NCBI GenBank assembly: GCA_002841545.1
Contig: PGZZ01000014.1
Coordinates: 1 to 63,404, forward strand
DNA: 63,404 bases
Direction of reading: 5' to 3'
Source: Firmicutes bacterium HGW-Firmicutes-16
GTDB taxonomy: Bacteria; Bacillota; Clostridia; Oscillospirales; Oscillospiraceae
Under the pieces are notes generated by a model. The model was not told where the DNA came from, ran no database searches, and was given only the letters and a program-made list of their open reading frames with translations. Of this stretch, positions 49,497 through 58,703 are shown one piece after another; within the stretch, counting starts at the first letter, position 1, and each line of letters starts with the position of its first letter. The position numbers were made by a program, and so were the translations under genes.

Positions 49497-52400
49497 TCAC
49501 TTCGCCCACCAACCATCTTTTCCGCCAGTGGCCCGCCCACCACCTTGCCTAAATTTAAAATACGTCCTTTGGGCTGAGCATTCCTTAACAAATCCACTAA
49601 GTTCTTGACCGCCGATGATCCATAACGAACCTCCGCTGCTGCGGTTATCAACAAATTGGATTCCTGCTTTTTTGATATTGACGATTATGTCTTCAGATTG
49701 TAACGCTTTTTTGTTATCAGTCTTAACGACACCTATTGGTTGTTTAGGCAAATCCTTGATTGTAGGTACAGATTGAGCAACCGACTGCATGCTATCCCTC
49801 GGTTCGCATTTGCAATCTGCCTCCAATTGAGAAATGCTAATTTGCATAAAGCCTTCTGTCTTCTGAGTAGTATTTTCTTTAAGGTTTTTGATTTCAGGTG
49901 ATATTGTGTGAGGCAAAGCTGTAATTGTAGGCAGCACTTTGTTTTTGATGTCACTCATATCCTCAACAGCGTTTTCATCTTCGCTATGCCATTCATCCAT
50001 GATTTGTGCAGAACGAATTTTAATTCGTGAAAGCAACTCGGAACTGCTTGCGTCGGTTATCGACTCAACCATACTCTCCCGCAAGATACCATAATCGGTA
50101 AGTTCATCTATTACACGTGACATGGCAGCATCAGGATCACGATAATACTCGCTTCCGCGAATCCGAATAAATCTCCAACCCATTCTTTCAAGAATCGTCT
50201 GGCGTTCCATGTCAGCACGGACTTTTTCCTCGCCACTGTGATACTGCTCTCCATCACATTCGACGGCAATCTTCTTGCCGCTGTGTTGGACGACCATATC
50301 AATGCGATATGCGCCTACTTCCCATTGCTGAGTGATATGGTATCCGGCAGCGACCAACGATTTCCCGACGGCCTCTTCAAAAGGAGATTCTGCTTTTGCT
50401 TTGACATCCTCAGCCAGGCGAGAATAAGCCTTCGGATTATCGGCATATTCAAGCAGATCGCGGCGCATGTCCCCAGTTTTTAGGTCTTTCGAGTAATCAA
50501 GTGAGTGGACAATCCAAAGTTGATCTTTTGCACGGCTTGCTGCGACGTTATATCTTTGTTTTGTAGATTGCTCTACACCCTCGCCTGATACTTTCAAGGG
50601 GCCATCTCCTTCATTGCTGTCAACAATAGAAAGAAATATCACGTTTCGTTCGTCACCCTGAAAATGTGACGCGTTACCGCAAAGGATTCGTCGTTCCTCG
50701 ATAACAGCCGGTTCAAGCCTCTTAAAAACGATTTGCTGAATCAGCTTTGCTTGATCGTCACCAAGCAGAGAAATGGCGCCAAAGGTCTCCCGTTCATACT
50801 CTGGCTGTTCCATACAGGCCATCATCAGCGAGACTACGGATTCAGCTTCTCGAATATTGATTTTGCGGTGCCCTTCGCGCTGGCCATTCACAACTCGGTA
50901 CTGAACAACAGGAGGGACAACAACACAATTGCTCGCATCTCTCAGCGGCTTGATTTTGAAATCGTATGCCAGCTTGTTGCTATAACCGATGATGTCTGGG
51001 ACACATCTAAAATGCTCACGCAGCATTAGCGGTTGATAAGTTGTTCCGGCAATATCGTACAAGGATGTCTTTGCATCATAGAGGTGCCAATTTGGAATAG
51101 TATCCTTGATATACATTTCCCTCAGTGCATTCATTCGGTCAATATCAACGCCGACTGCCATTGGGCTGACCTGCTTGTCGTCTCCGACAATAATGACTTT
51201 CTTAGCCATATACATAATTGCGAGCGCTGACACATCAGATTGGCTTGCCTCATCCACGATGACGACATCAAATAAGTTTTTAGAAGGGTCAAGGCTTTCT
51301 AATGCTTTACCAACAGGAATAATCCACGCAGGAACAGCCGCCTGACATTTAGCCATCAAGCTACGTGCCTGCTTTCTGAGCGTAGGCGCGTTTTTACCTG
51401 TACCCTTGCCTATTTTCTTTACTGTTAGTTTCCAGCCGACCAGCGCTTGCTTCATTTCTAGATTTTGTTCTGTTCTCAAAAGCAGATGATACCAAGCCTT
51501 ATTTGCAGCTAACTCCGCCGTTTTAGTTCTCAGTTCCTGACTGAGAACAACAGATTTCTTCTGCAGTTCCTCAAACGGTTCAGCTGTTATTTCTTCTATG
51601 ATTCCTGCAAACTGTTTCCATTTCCATGCCTGTTCTATGGTGCCAGGGCAAATGGTTGCACCGTGGATTCCCTCACGAGCTGCAATGGAAGCAGCCCATT
51701 CAGGGGCTAAGGGCTCTATCTTTGCCAGAATGTCAATTCGTTTTGCGTGTAATGTGTATTTTTCAAATAGCTGGGACAGCCTGCAATACTCTTCTTCATA
51801 TTGATCAATCTCTTTCTTGCGTATGGCGGAAATTGTCGCAATGCATGCAGTGGAATTCTTTCGTTTTCCTTCCGACAGGACAGAAATAATTAGTCGTCGG
51901 CGTTGCTCGATGGCGCTCAAATCAATGAAAAGTTCTGTGGCTCGAATGTGCAGTGGGAGTGTATTATAAATAGACTTTAATACTTTTTCTGTGCGAACAC
52001 GCTCTGAATCCAAGTCGGAATAATCAAAAAGCACATCCGAATTAAGTCCAGCTGCATCAACCAAATTTATGAACTGAGCATACTCATTATGATACCAAGA
52101 GAGATAGCGCTTTATGTTCGAGATTCTCTGCTCACATATTTCCTCAGGCTCTGGGCCAAGTACAGAAAATGCCGGAGAGCCTTGTTTTGCCATTAGCTCA
52201 TCCCAGAGTCTTTCTGTTTCTGTCCGTTTTTCTAAAAGCTCAATAAAACTTAGAATTACAGTACAGTCATCTGCGGAAGAAATAGCATTCCCATTAATTG
52301 TAACAAGCGACAATGCACTTTCAAGCTGTTTGTTGAAGAGAAAATCAATTTTCGATATTTTGCCTTTTCTTTGGAAGATATCTAATATTTTTATAATCTG

Positions 52401-54530
52401 AGGTTTAAGCTTCGATGGGTCCACGCCATTAGTAAACGTTACTGTTTTTCCAAGCATTATAGTAACAATGGACTCGGCGTAAGTAGCCGTTACTTCTATA
52501 GATGAAATTAGCATTTCCCATTTTTGCTTAAAGCCGCCTCCCTTATGCCCATCGATAGCCGCTTGGATCATCCAACCGTCTATCGAATTGAACGTCTTCA
52601 CATATGATGCCAAGTCTTCAAGGGCCTGACTTGTAGGGCTATCTGCGAGAACAACTGCCGTGGATTCGCTTTCAGCGAGAAGACAACCTTTGATAAAGTC
52701 GCAGTTAATATTCAAAGACAGTGACTTACCTATACGTTCAAGCGTACTAAGGCCTTCAATCTCCGCCTGTATATCTGCAGAAAACATAGCCGGAGATGTT
52801 AGTAATTCTGGGTTTGGAATTTCACACGCTAATTCAGCCTCATCTTCAAGACTTATACTTGCGTTACTTCGATATAAAAGATAGAGTTCATCAACACTTA
52901 CAGGAATTTCGTGATAGAGACGTACCTTTCCTGGTATGTATGATAATTCTTCAGCGAAACTGCTGACAAATTCTGCAGCTTCAGCTGGAGAATAACCATC
53001 TCCGCTGTACACGATAGGTTCGAATTCACGGTACTTAATGGCGTATATTTTGCGGCGGATTTCTGCCAAACGTTCTATTATCTCTGTACGCTGTCTTGCG
53101 GATGATTCCATTTTTTTCTTTAATTCATTTGATGTATATCTTGACAAATACTCTGAGATTCCATCAACCGAACGTACCATATCGAGATTAGTGTCATCAA
53201 GTACTGAAACACAAAGATTTTGTATTGCTTCAGGGACCTGATCTTTCAGAACGGATAGTGCTTTTTTGGTTTGGCTAGTAACTAACACACTTTTTCCTTG
53301 TGCAAGAAAATGCCCCAAAAGATTTGCAATTGTGTGCGTTTTCCCAGTTCCAGGAGGCCCCTGCACCAAAACAGCATTATAGTGTTCAATCCGTTCAGCG
53401 ATTTCAAGCTGCTCTCGATTCGCTTCTTTAGAAAGAAGAATGTCTGCATTTTCGCCGCTTAAGGCAGCTAATTGCTCATCAATTGTCAATTCGTGGTCGT
53501 TAATCGGTATTTCAACAGTTCCCGCTCCAACGAGATCAATCAAGTGACCTGGAACATACCCCGTATTTTCGATATTTGCAATTATTTCCTCAATTGATTT
53601 TAACGTGCCATCAATTCTTCTCCGAATAAAAAACACAGGCGCACACCGCGTCACTATTCTATCCCCGCACCCTGGCTGATCATCATCGTTTCCAATATAC
53701 TTACTTTCAGAGCAAAGTCGGTGTGTCAAAGTTTTCAAAAAATCCGGGGTGTCATTTCGGTCTAATGGATGGTAGAAGTACTCGTGCAAATCCTCCTTGA
53801 GCTGTCTGACTACGCCATAATTTATGTCTGTCATTTCCTGAAGTAAAAGTGTGTAGAGCTCTGGCTCGGTATCTGTGTCACTGATTCTTATGATGTTCTC
53901 TTTTGCGTTAAAGTCAAACTTCACTCTCTTCAGCAGAACAGGATGATTAATAGATTGATTGTTAATATCTTTGATCAAACCGTTTCCGACCACAAACTCA
54001 AGTGTCTCAAATTCACGTTCAATATCAGTATATGCCTGAAAAAGGCGCGCAAAAAAGAGGCGTGTCCCATTAATAACTCTCTGTTTATCTGCCCATATGC
54101 TTCTCAAAACAACCCATTTTTCAAATGCTTGTATTCGACTATCAGAATCTCCAAAACATTCAACAGCTGTATCGGAATCACTATCATTAATGGTCGATCT
54201 AGCAGTAGCTCGGTCATTTAATGTCTCCGTGTACGACGGAGTGTTCGTGAATCTATCCCAGCCGTATTCAAGCCATTCTCTAATTAACTCGGGCGGCTGC
54301 GGACATTGTTGAAATTCAGGTTTCCGTACCTCCAACAACACCATATCATCGTTGGTTTCTTCTTCCACACGATCTCTAAAATACATGGTAATGTTCTCCG
54401 GATCATTTGGAATATCCTTGAGAAAACATGTCCAATATTGTTTACTTATATCGGTCACAACGGTATATTTTAGTGCGCACAACTCTTTCACATACTTATA
54501 TAGCGCAATAACTTTATCAACACTTTCCAA
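49497..54530 (-). CDS. Giant SF1 helicase with C-terminal PD-(D/E)XK nuclease (COG1112 type)
   Basis: A 1677-residue protein starting at TTG 54530 after GAGGTG. Order: N-terminal region of about 380 residues, AAA_11-type helicase with Walker A VLVQGPPGTGKTHTI at 388-402, long helical insertions, then AAA_12-type second half with motif II VIVDEASQSD near 1090, GDDKQVSPMAVGV, and GDERNVIFLS plus NVAASRAKDQLW motifs near 1300-1350. A REase (MTES_1575/DUF559-like) domain follows at about 1378-1480 with RIDMVV, ECDGEQYHS and R-x-D-x-x-R-Q. A C-terminal 60-residue tail (GGSLWIIGGQELSGF, then GGGRATGGKDGWW) has the look of a small DNA-binding module. Likely a defence nuclease that unwinds and cuts foreign DNA; not part of a named system I can identify. 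Confidence 0.8.
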   Translation of the reverse strand: MESVDKVIALYKYVKELCALKYTVVTDISKQYWTCFLKDIPNDPENITMYFRDRVEEETNDDMVLLEVRKPEFQQCPQPPELIREWLEYGWDRFTNTPSYTETLNDRATARSTINDSDSDTAVECFGDSDSRIQAFEKWVVLRSIWADKQRVINGTRLFFARLFQAYTDIEREFETLEFVVGNGLIKDINNQSINHPVLLKRVKFDFNAKENIIRISDTDTEPELYTLLLQEMTDINYGVVRQLKEDLHEYFYHPLDRNDTPDFLKTLTHRLCSESKYIGNDDDQPGCGDRIVTRCAPVFFIRRRIDGTLKSIEEIIANIENTGYVPGHLIDLVGAGTVEIPINDHELTIDEQLAALSGENADILLSKEANREQLEIAERIEHYNAVLVQGPPGTGKTHTIANLLGHFLAQGKSVLVTSQTKKALSVLKDQVPEAIQNLCVSVLDDTNLDMVRSVDGISEYLSRYTSNELKKKMESSARQRTEIIERLAEIRRKIYAIKYREFEPIVYSGDGYSPAEAAEFVSSFAEELSYIPGKVRLYHEIPVSVDELYLLYRSNASISLEDEAELACEIPNPELLTSPAMFSADIQAEIEGLSTLERIGKSLSLNINCDFIKGCLLAESESTAVVLADSPTSQALEDLASYVKTFNSIDGWMIQAAIDGHKGGGFKQKWEMLISSIEVTATYAESIVTIMLGKTVTFTNGVDPSKLKPQIIKILDIFQRKGKISKIDFLFNKQLESALSLVTINGNAISSADDCTVILSFIELLEKRTETERLWDELMAKQGSPAFSVLGPEPEEICEQRISNIKRYLSWYHNEYAQFINLVDAAGLNSDVLFDYSDLDSERVRTEKVLKSIYNTLPLHIRATELFIDLSAIEQRRRLIISVLSEGKRKNSTACIATISAIRKKEIDQYEEEYCRLSQLFEKYTLHAKRIDILAKIEPLAPEWAASIAAREGIHGATICPGTIEQAWKWKQFAGIIEEITAEPFEELQKKSVVLSQELRTKTAELAANKAWYHLLLRTEQNLEMKQALVGWKLTVKKIGKGTGKNAPTLRKQARSLMAKCQAAVPAWIIPVGKALESLDPSKNLFDVVIVDEASQSDVSALAIMYMAKKVIIVGDDKQVSPMAVGVDIDRMNALREMYIKDTIPNWHLYDAKTSLYDIAGTTYQPLMLREHFRCVPDIIGYSNKLAYDFKIKPLRDASNCVVVPPVVQYRVVNGQREGHRKINIREAESVVSLMMACMEQPEYERETFGAISLLGDDQAKLIQQIVFKRLEPAVIEERRILCGNASHFQGDERNVIFLSIVDSNEGDGPLKVSGEGVEQSTKQRYNVAASRAKDQLWIVHSLDYSKDLKTGDMRRDLLEYADNPKAYSRLAEDVKAKAESPFEEAVGKSLVAAGYHITQQWEVGAYRIDMVVQHSGKKIAVECDGEQYHSGEEKVRADMERQTILERMGWRFIRIRGSEYYRDPDAAMSRVIDELTDYGILRESMVESITDASSSELLSRIKIRSAQIMDEWHSEDENAVEDMSDIKNKVLPTITALPHTISPEIKNLKENTTQKTEGFMQISISQLEADCKCEPRDSMQSVAQSVPTIKDLPKQPIGVVKTDNKKALQSEDIIVNIKKAGIQFVDNRSSGGSLWIIGGQELSGFVKECSAQRTYFKFRQGGGRATGGKDGWWAK

Positions 54531-54690
54531 GAAAACACCTCATTCAACGCTATTTATGTTTCCATATTATTCTTGCCATGGCTTTTCGTACCATAACCGT
54601 CTGCCCGCCCCTTGGCTGTGGCAAGTAATATAAGTTCCCGTATCGCCGTGCTAATTGCCCAATTTCGACACAATACGAAGTTCATTATTT

Positions 54691-57600
54691 CTACTCTAAT
54701 ACTGGTCTGAGATACTGCAGAAATTTATAACTAAAGTAATCTGGAAATGCCTTTAGAGTTTTCAAAATCTCAATTTGTTTAATAATCATATGGGCTTTGA
54801 ATTCTTTCTCTGTTGATAGTTCTCTACCAATTAACAATTCAATTTGTTTGGCTATAACTCTATCATCAAATATATTTTCACAGACAAGGATTTGAAAGTG
54901 AGATGGCACGCCATACTTAATCATTTTTTGCAGTAAGGCTAACTGTTCCGTTAGTTCTTCTGCGCGATCACCAATAGCATCAATAATACTCCCGACTAGA
55001 AAACAAAGGTGAAATGCGAGGGTACTGCTGCACAGTTTTTCAATCTGGAAAATTGGCAGCTCGTCTTGTAGATTGGTGTAAATGTCTATATAGGGTTCGC
55101 CTGCTATCCATAGTCGCGTAACAGCTATTAGCATATCATCATTCACTTTTATTCTATCAGGAAATAATTGCGTAAAAAGCTTGGCTATGTCAACAATTAG
55201 CTGATTAATTGAGCAATCTTCAAGAGCCTCAATATTGCCATCTACCCATTCCATTACTTGCTTTGATACATTAATACCATAAAGCGACCTTGCGAAATAT
55301 CCCATCTTTTCCGGGCTGACATCAGAAACTATTTTATTAGCAACTAATTGAAAAATCGTGCTCAATGCCTTTTTTTGATCATCATCCCCTAAAAAACATG
55401 CAAATGTTTGAGTAGCGAGTGTATTCGCCATGCTTTTAAATTGTTCGACGTTTTTTTGTGAGCTATATATGTAACATAAATAGTTTTCAATATTCTCAAT
55501 TAGATTCTTTAAATGCATGACTTTTGCTTCAATTTCCGTGCTGTAACGGTCATACCTTGTGCCATCATTTGCCACATGTTCTCTATATCCCTCTTTTAAA
55601 ACGTTTATTAAGTTCGTGAAACATAAAGGATTGTCGTAGTTATCAATGAGGTATGAAGCCAGCGCGCTAGCTTTATAATAAGTCTTATAATCTATATATA
55701 AATCACTTGTTAATGACAAAATCGCACTTGTACATGCTTCTGTATTCCCATAATCAAACATTTTTTTGCAATCGGCCCACTTATATGTTCCGCCGCTGCG
55801 CTGTTCTAAACGCTTATCGAAAAATTTGAAATCAGTGATTATGGCGCTACCTTCTGTATGTATACCCGACCTTGCCGTTCTTCCCACCATGTTTTGCATT
55901 TTTCTTATTTGAACACTGGTTGTGCCAAGGCTGAACGTGGTAAGGAACAGATATTTTATTGGTATATTTACACCCTCTGCAAGGGTTGTTGTACAAACGA
56001 CAAAAGAAATATGTCTTTTACGCAAAGCATGTTCAATCGCCATTTTCATCCCGTTTGGCAAATCCGCATAGTGCGGAAATGCGCCTAATTTGGCGGCCTG
56101 TGTTAGTTCATAGTTTTCTCCATAGTGAAGAGCAAATAGACCAGATAACTTAATAGCTTCATTTGAGTTACCCTTTACAAGTAGGTTAGACAGATCATAA
56201 CCGCGCTCATTAATTTCAACAATGCGTCGCATGATTGGAGGAACGCTGCGTACTTGACCAGCGTAAATTGCTGTGCCTCCTAGGTTGCATAGTTTATTAG
56301 CATAATAAATAGCGATATCTTGTGAATTCATTTCTGGAAATATCCGAGGCTTCGTTTCTTTGCCGCGGAGTTGAAGCTGAGTAAAAGCTATGCTTTTAGG
56401 CACATAAAAGCTTTCCTCTGCCATATCATCTTTTTCATAATAATGTATGGTTTGATCAGAAGAAAGAAAACCTATTGACTTTTCGGTTGATTTTACTAAT
56501 GAATAGTCAATCGCTGCTTCTTCATTATTAAATAGCCATTCGCTTATTTGGCTGGCATTAGCAAGAACAGCTGAAAACAACACCATTTGTGCGGACTCAT
56601 TCCGGCTTCTGGCTATTTCAGATACCAGCAGTTCATATTGTGCTCCTCTTGACGCATCATCAAATAAATGGGCCTCATCAAATATAAAAAGCTGAATAGC
56701 CGCAAGAAAGTCAGGCTCATGCCGAAGAATATACGAGAACTTCTCCGGGGTACAAATAAAGACATATTTTGTATTCAAAAGCAGTTCAATATCAAAATCT
56801 TCTTGCGTAGTATCGGTGAATTGATTAATAATCGCTTCATCTGACAAAGCAAATATTAAATCTGATGTGATTTCATTACACAATGCCCGTAAGGGGGCAA
56901 TAATAATGGCTATGCAAGTTCCTTGCTCCATAAATTTAGCGCGCAAGAGAATCTCAATACTCTTCGTTTTACCTACTCCGGTAGGAAGGGGAACAACTAG
57001 ATCATTTCCGTTGAGAGCGCCAGCTTGTAGAATAACTTTTTGAGCAGGCCATAGTAGTCTTATGCTGGTCGGCTTGGACAAATAATCCTTCCATTGTTCA
57101 AAACCTACATTTGAGTACTTTGGCAAAAGAATCCACGCAGAATGATCTATTGCGCAGATTATCACGGAAAAAAGAAAATCTATGTAGCTAACGGCAAATG
57201 CATCCGTGGACTGTTGTATTTGATCACGCATTTTGCGTAAAGCATCAAAGAGAATCTCTGGAGAAGCACCTTCTTTAAAATGACTGTTTAAGCCATGAAG
57301 ATATTGAAGGTGATATTTTCTTTTTGTGGGAACCTCAATCCATTTGCCTGTGAGCAAATATATAAGTGTGGTATATAGAAGTGTCATTACATTATCTTTG
57401 GGTTCCCGCATATCAATTTGCTCAATGAGGACTTTGGCGCTTCCAAAATTTTCTGATAAAAAATATGCGGTTGAACCCAACAGCAAAAACAGTTTGTTAT
57501 GATTTTGACGAAGTTGGGTTTTTACTGTTGAATCATAATACTGCGAGATAACAGCTAATTCCGATTTTAGTTCCGGTAACTGTGATGAGGATGGATTCTC

Positions 57601-57768
57601 TATATTTTCTTCGCAAAAGCGCGATAGGGCAAAGATGGTAGAGTAAGTTAGATCATTAGGATTTAGCGGATATTTTGGGTAGTTTTCCACCGCAACATCA
57701 AATTCCAAAAGCTTTGACTTTGATTTCTCGTATTTGAGCATGTAATTTGATCGTTTACTAAAAATCAT
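54691..57768 (-). CDS. hamB: HamB, Hachiman helicase
   Basis: About 1025 residues from ATG 57768. After an N-terminal helical region it has Walker A PLPTGVGKTKS near residue 261, IAIIIAPLRALC (motif Ia), DEAH box LFIFDEAHLFDDA near 364, motif III region LFSAVLANASQ, and the C-terminal helicase domain with CTTTLAEGVNIPIKYL and MQNMVGRTARSG (motif VI). The remaining third is helical and lacks other motifs. In the Hachiman system HamB binds and surveys DNA and keeps HamA in check until phage infection. Translation is coupled to hamA by an ATGA overlap. Confidence 0.85.
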   Translation of the reverse strand: MIFSKRSNYMLKYEKSKSKLLEFDVAVENYPKYPLNPNDLTYSTIFALSRFCEENIENPSSSQLPELKSELAVISQYYDSTVKTQLRQNHNKLFLLLGSTAYFLSENFGSAKVLIEQIDMREPKDNVMTLLYTTLIYLLTGKWIEVPTKRKYHLQYLHGLNSHFKEGASPEILFDALRKMRDQIQQSTDAFAVSYIDFLFSVIICAIDHSAWILLPKYSNVGFEQWKDYLSKPTSIRLLWPAQKVILQAGALNGNDLVVPLPTGVGKTKSIEILLRAKFMEQGTCIAIIIAPLRALCNEITSDLIFALSDEAIINQFTDTTQEDFDIELLLNTKYVFICTPEKFSYILRHEPDFLAAIQLFIFDEAHLFDDASRGAQYELLVSEIARSRNESAQMVLFSAVLANASQISEWLFNNEEAAIDYSLVKSTEKSIGFLSSDQTIHYYEKDDMAEESFYVPKSIAFTQLQLRGKETKPRIFPEMNSQDIAIYYANKLCNLGGTAIYAGQVRSVPPIMRRIVEINERGYDLSNLLVKGNSNEAIKLSGLFALHYGENYELTQAAKLGAFPHYADLPNGMKMAIEHALRKRHISFVVCTTTLAEGVNIPIKYLFLTTFSLGTTSVQIRKMQNMVGRTARSGIHTEGSAIITDFKFFDKRLEQRSGGTYKWADCKKMFDYGNTEACTSAILSLTSDLYIDYKTYYKASALASYLIDNYDNPLCFTNLINVLKEGYREHVANDGTRYDRYSTEIEAKVMHLKNLIENIENYLCYIYSSQKNVEQFKSMANTLATQTFACFLGDDDQKKALSTIFQLVANKIVSDVSPEKMGYFARSLYGINVSKQVMEWVDGNIEALEDCSINQLIVDIAKLFTQLFPDRIKVNDDMLIAVTRLWIAGEPYIDIYTNLQDELPIFQIEKLCSSTLAFHLCFLVGSIIDAIGDRAEELTEQLALLQKMIKYGVPSHFQILVCENIFDDRVIAKQIELLIGRELSTEKEFKAHMIIKQIEILKTLKAFPDYFSYKFLQYLRPVLE

Positions 57769-58571
57769 TTTACACACCTCTCAAATATGTCATTTGCCAA
57801 AGTCATTAGCTTTTTCCCGTGTATTAGAAAAACTTTATTATCTTGACGCAATTCCAGATCGTCACCCGTAATACCCATCACAATATTATTGGATATTTGA
57901 TCACGGGCAATAATTGCTGCACCTATATAAGAGATAATGTAATCATGCTCAGACTTTTGTTGGAAACGAGCGATTTCATTTGCTTGTTTATTATTTATGT
58001 TGCGCAACTTTTTGCGATAGTAATTCAATGTAAGTGCATGCCTAACTTCATCATAAGTATGAGAATCAGCAACAGCATCACTTATTGGTTCGTACTTATC
58101 GGATGATAAACCTGCTTTTACCTCAACCGCCAACAATTCATCTTTTACATCGGGTGTCTTGGGGGATTTTGCATACTTATATGCAAGAATGTCTGTACCG
58201 TGCTCACTTTGGTTTTTACCTGACCGGTTGCGCTGTTTGCAACGAGGGACTGTATAACCCTCTACGAACTCCAGTAGGTCGGAAACCATAATTTCAGTAA
58301 AATCATTGGAACGGGCTGTTGGCCCGAAAGGTTCATGCTTCTGTGGGATGACATGGGTTCGTAAATATTCCTCCACAGTCATACCCGTTACCGCAAGGGA
58401 CTCTTCTAGCTCAGCGTCAGATTCGTAGTGTTGACGAACATGCAGCGCCCATTCGCAATAAACATCATCTTCTACTTTATAATCCAAGCGGTAACATGAG
58501 ATGGGAACACCATCTTCTAAAGTTACTGTACTTTCCTTGACAAACCAATTGATGTATTTAGGGGGGTTCAT
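57765..58571 (-). CDS. hamA: HamA, Hachiman nuclease effector (DUF1837)
   Basis: About 268 residues from ATG 58571 (GGAG at ideal distance; an upstream ATG at 58586 is possible). The DUF1837/HamA fold is supported by EWALHVRQHYESDAELEESL near the start and the nuclease core HGTDILAYKYAKSPKTPDV with LLAVEVKAGLSSDKY (Asp, then E-x-K of a PD-(D/E)XK site). HamA is the DNA-degrading effector released by HamB. The stop overlaps hamB. The pair is complete. Confidence 0.85.
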   Translation of the reverse strand: MNPPKYINWFVKESTVTLEDGVPISCYRLDYKVEDDVYCEWALHVRQHYESDAELEESLAVTGMTVEEYLRTHVIPQKHEPFGPTARSNDFTEIMVSDLLEFVEGYTVPRCKQRNRSGKNQSEHGTDILAYKYAKSPKTPDVKDELLAVEVKAGLSSDKYEPISDAVADSHTYDEVRHALTLNYYRKKLRNINNKQANEIARFQQKSEHDYIISYIGAAIIARDQISNNIVMGITGDDLELRQDNKVFLIHGKKLMTLANDIFERCVK

Positions 58572-58621
58572 ATTTAACATCTCCATAATAACCGATTACC
58601 TAAAGCAGTGGAATTTAACTA

Positions 58622-58651
58622 TTACTTGCTTATCCTTTTAATAAACATCAT
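58622..58651 (-). CDS. Possible 9-residue leader ORF before hamA
   Basis: In the 132-base gap between the Argonaute gene and hamA, AGGAGG followed after eight to nine bases by two ATGs opens MMFIKRISK and a TAA. A strong ribosome binding site for such a short ORF suggests either a leader peptide or the relic of a longer gene. Confidence 0.3.
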   Translation of the reverse strand: MMFIKRISK

Positions 58652-58703
58652 GAACAGATACCTCCTGTTGATATGGCAATCTAAAATTTAATAATCCTTC
58701 CCT

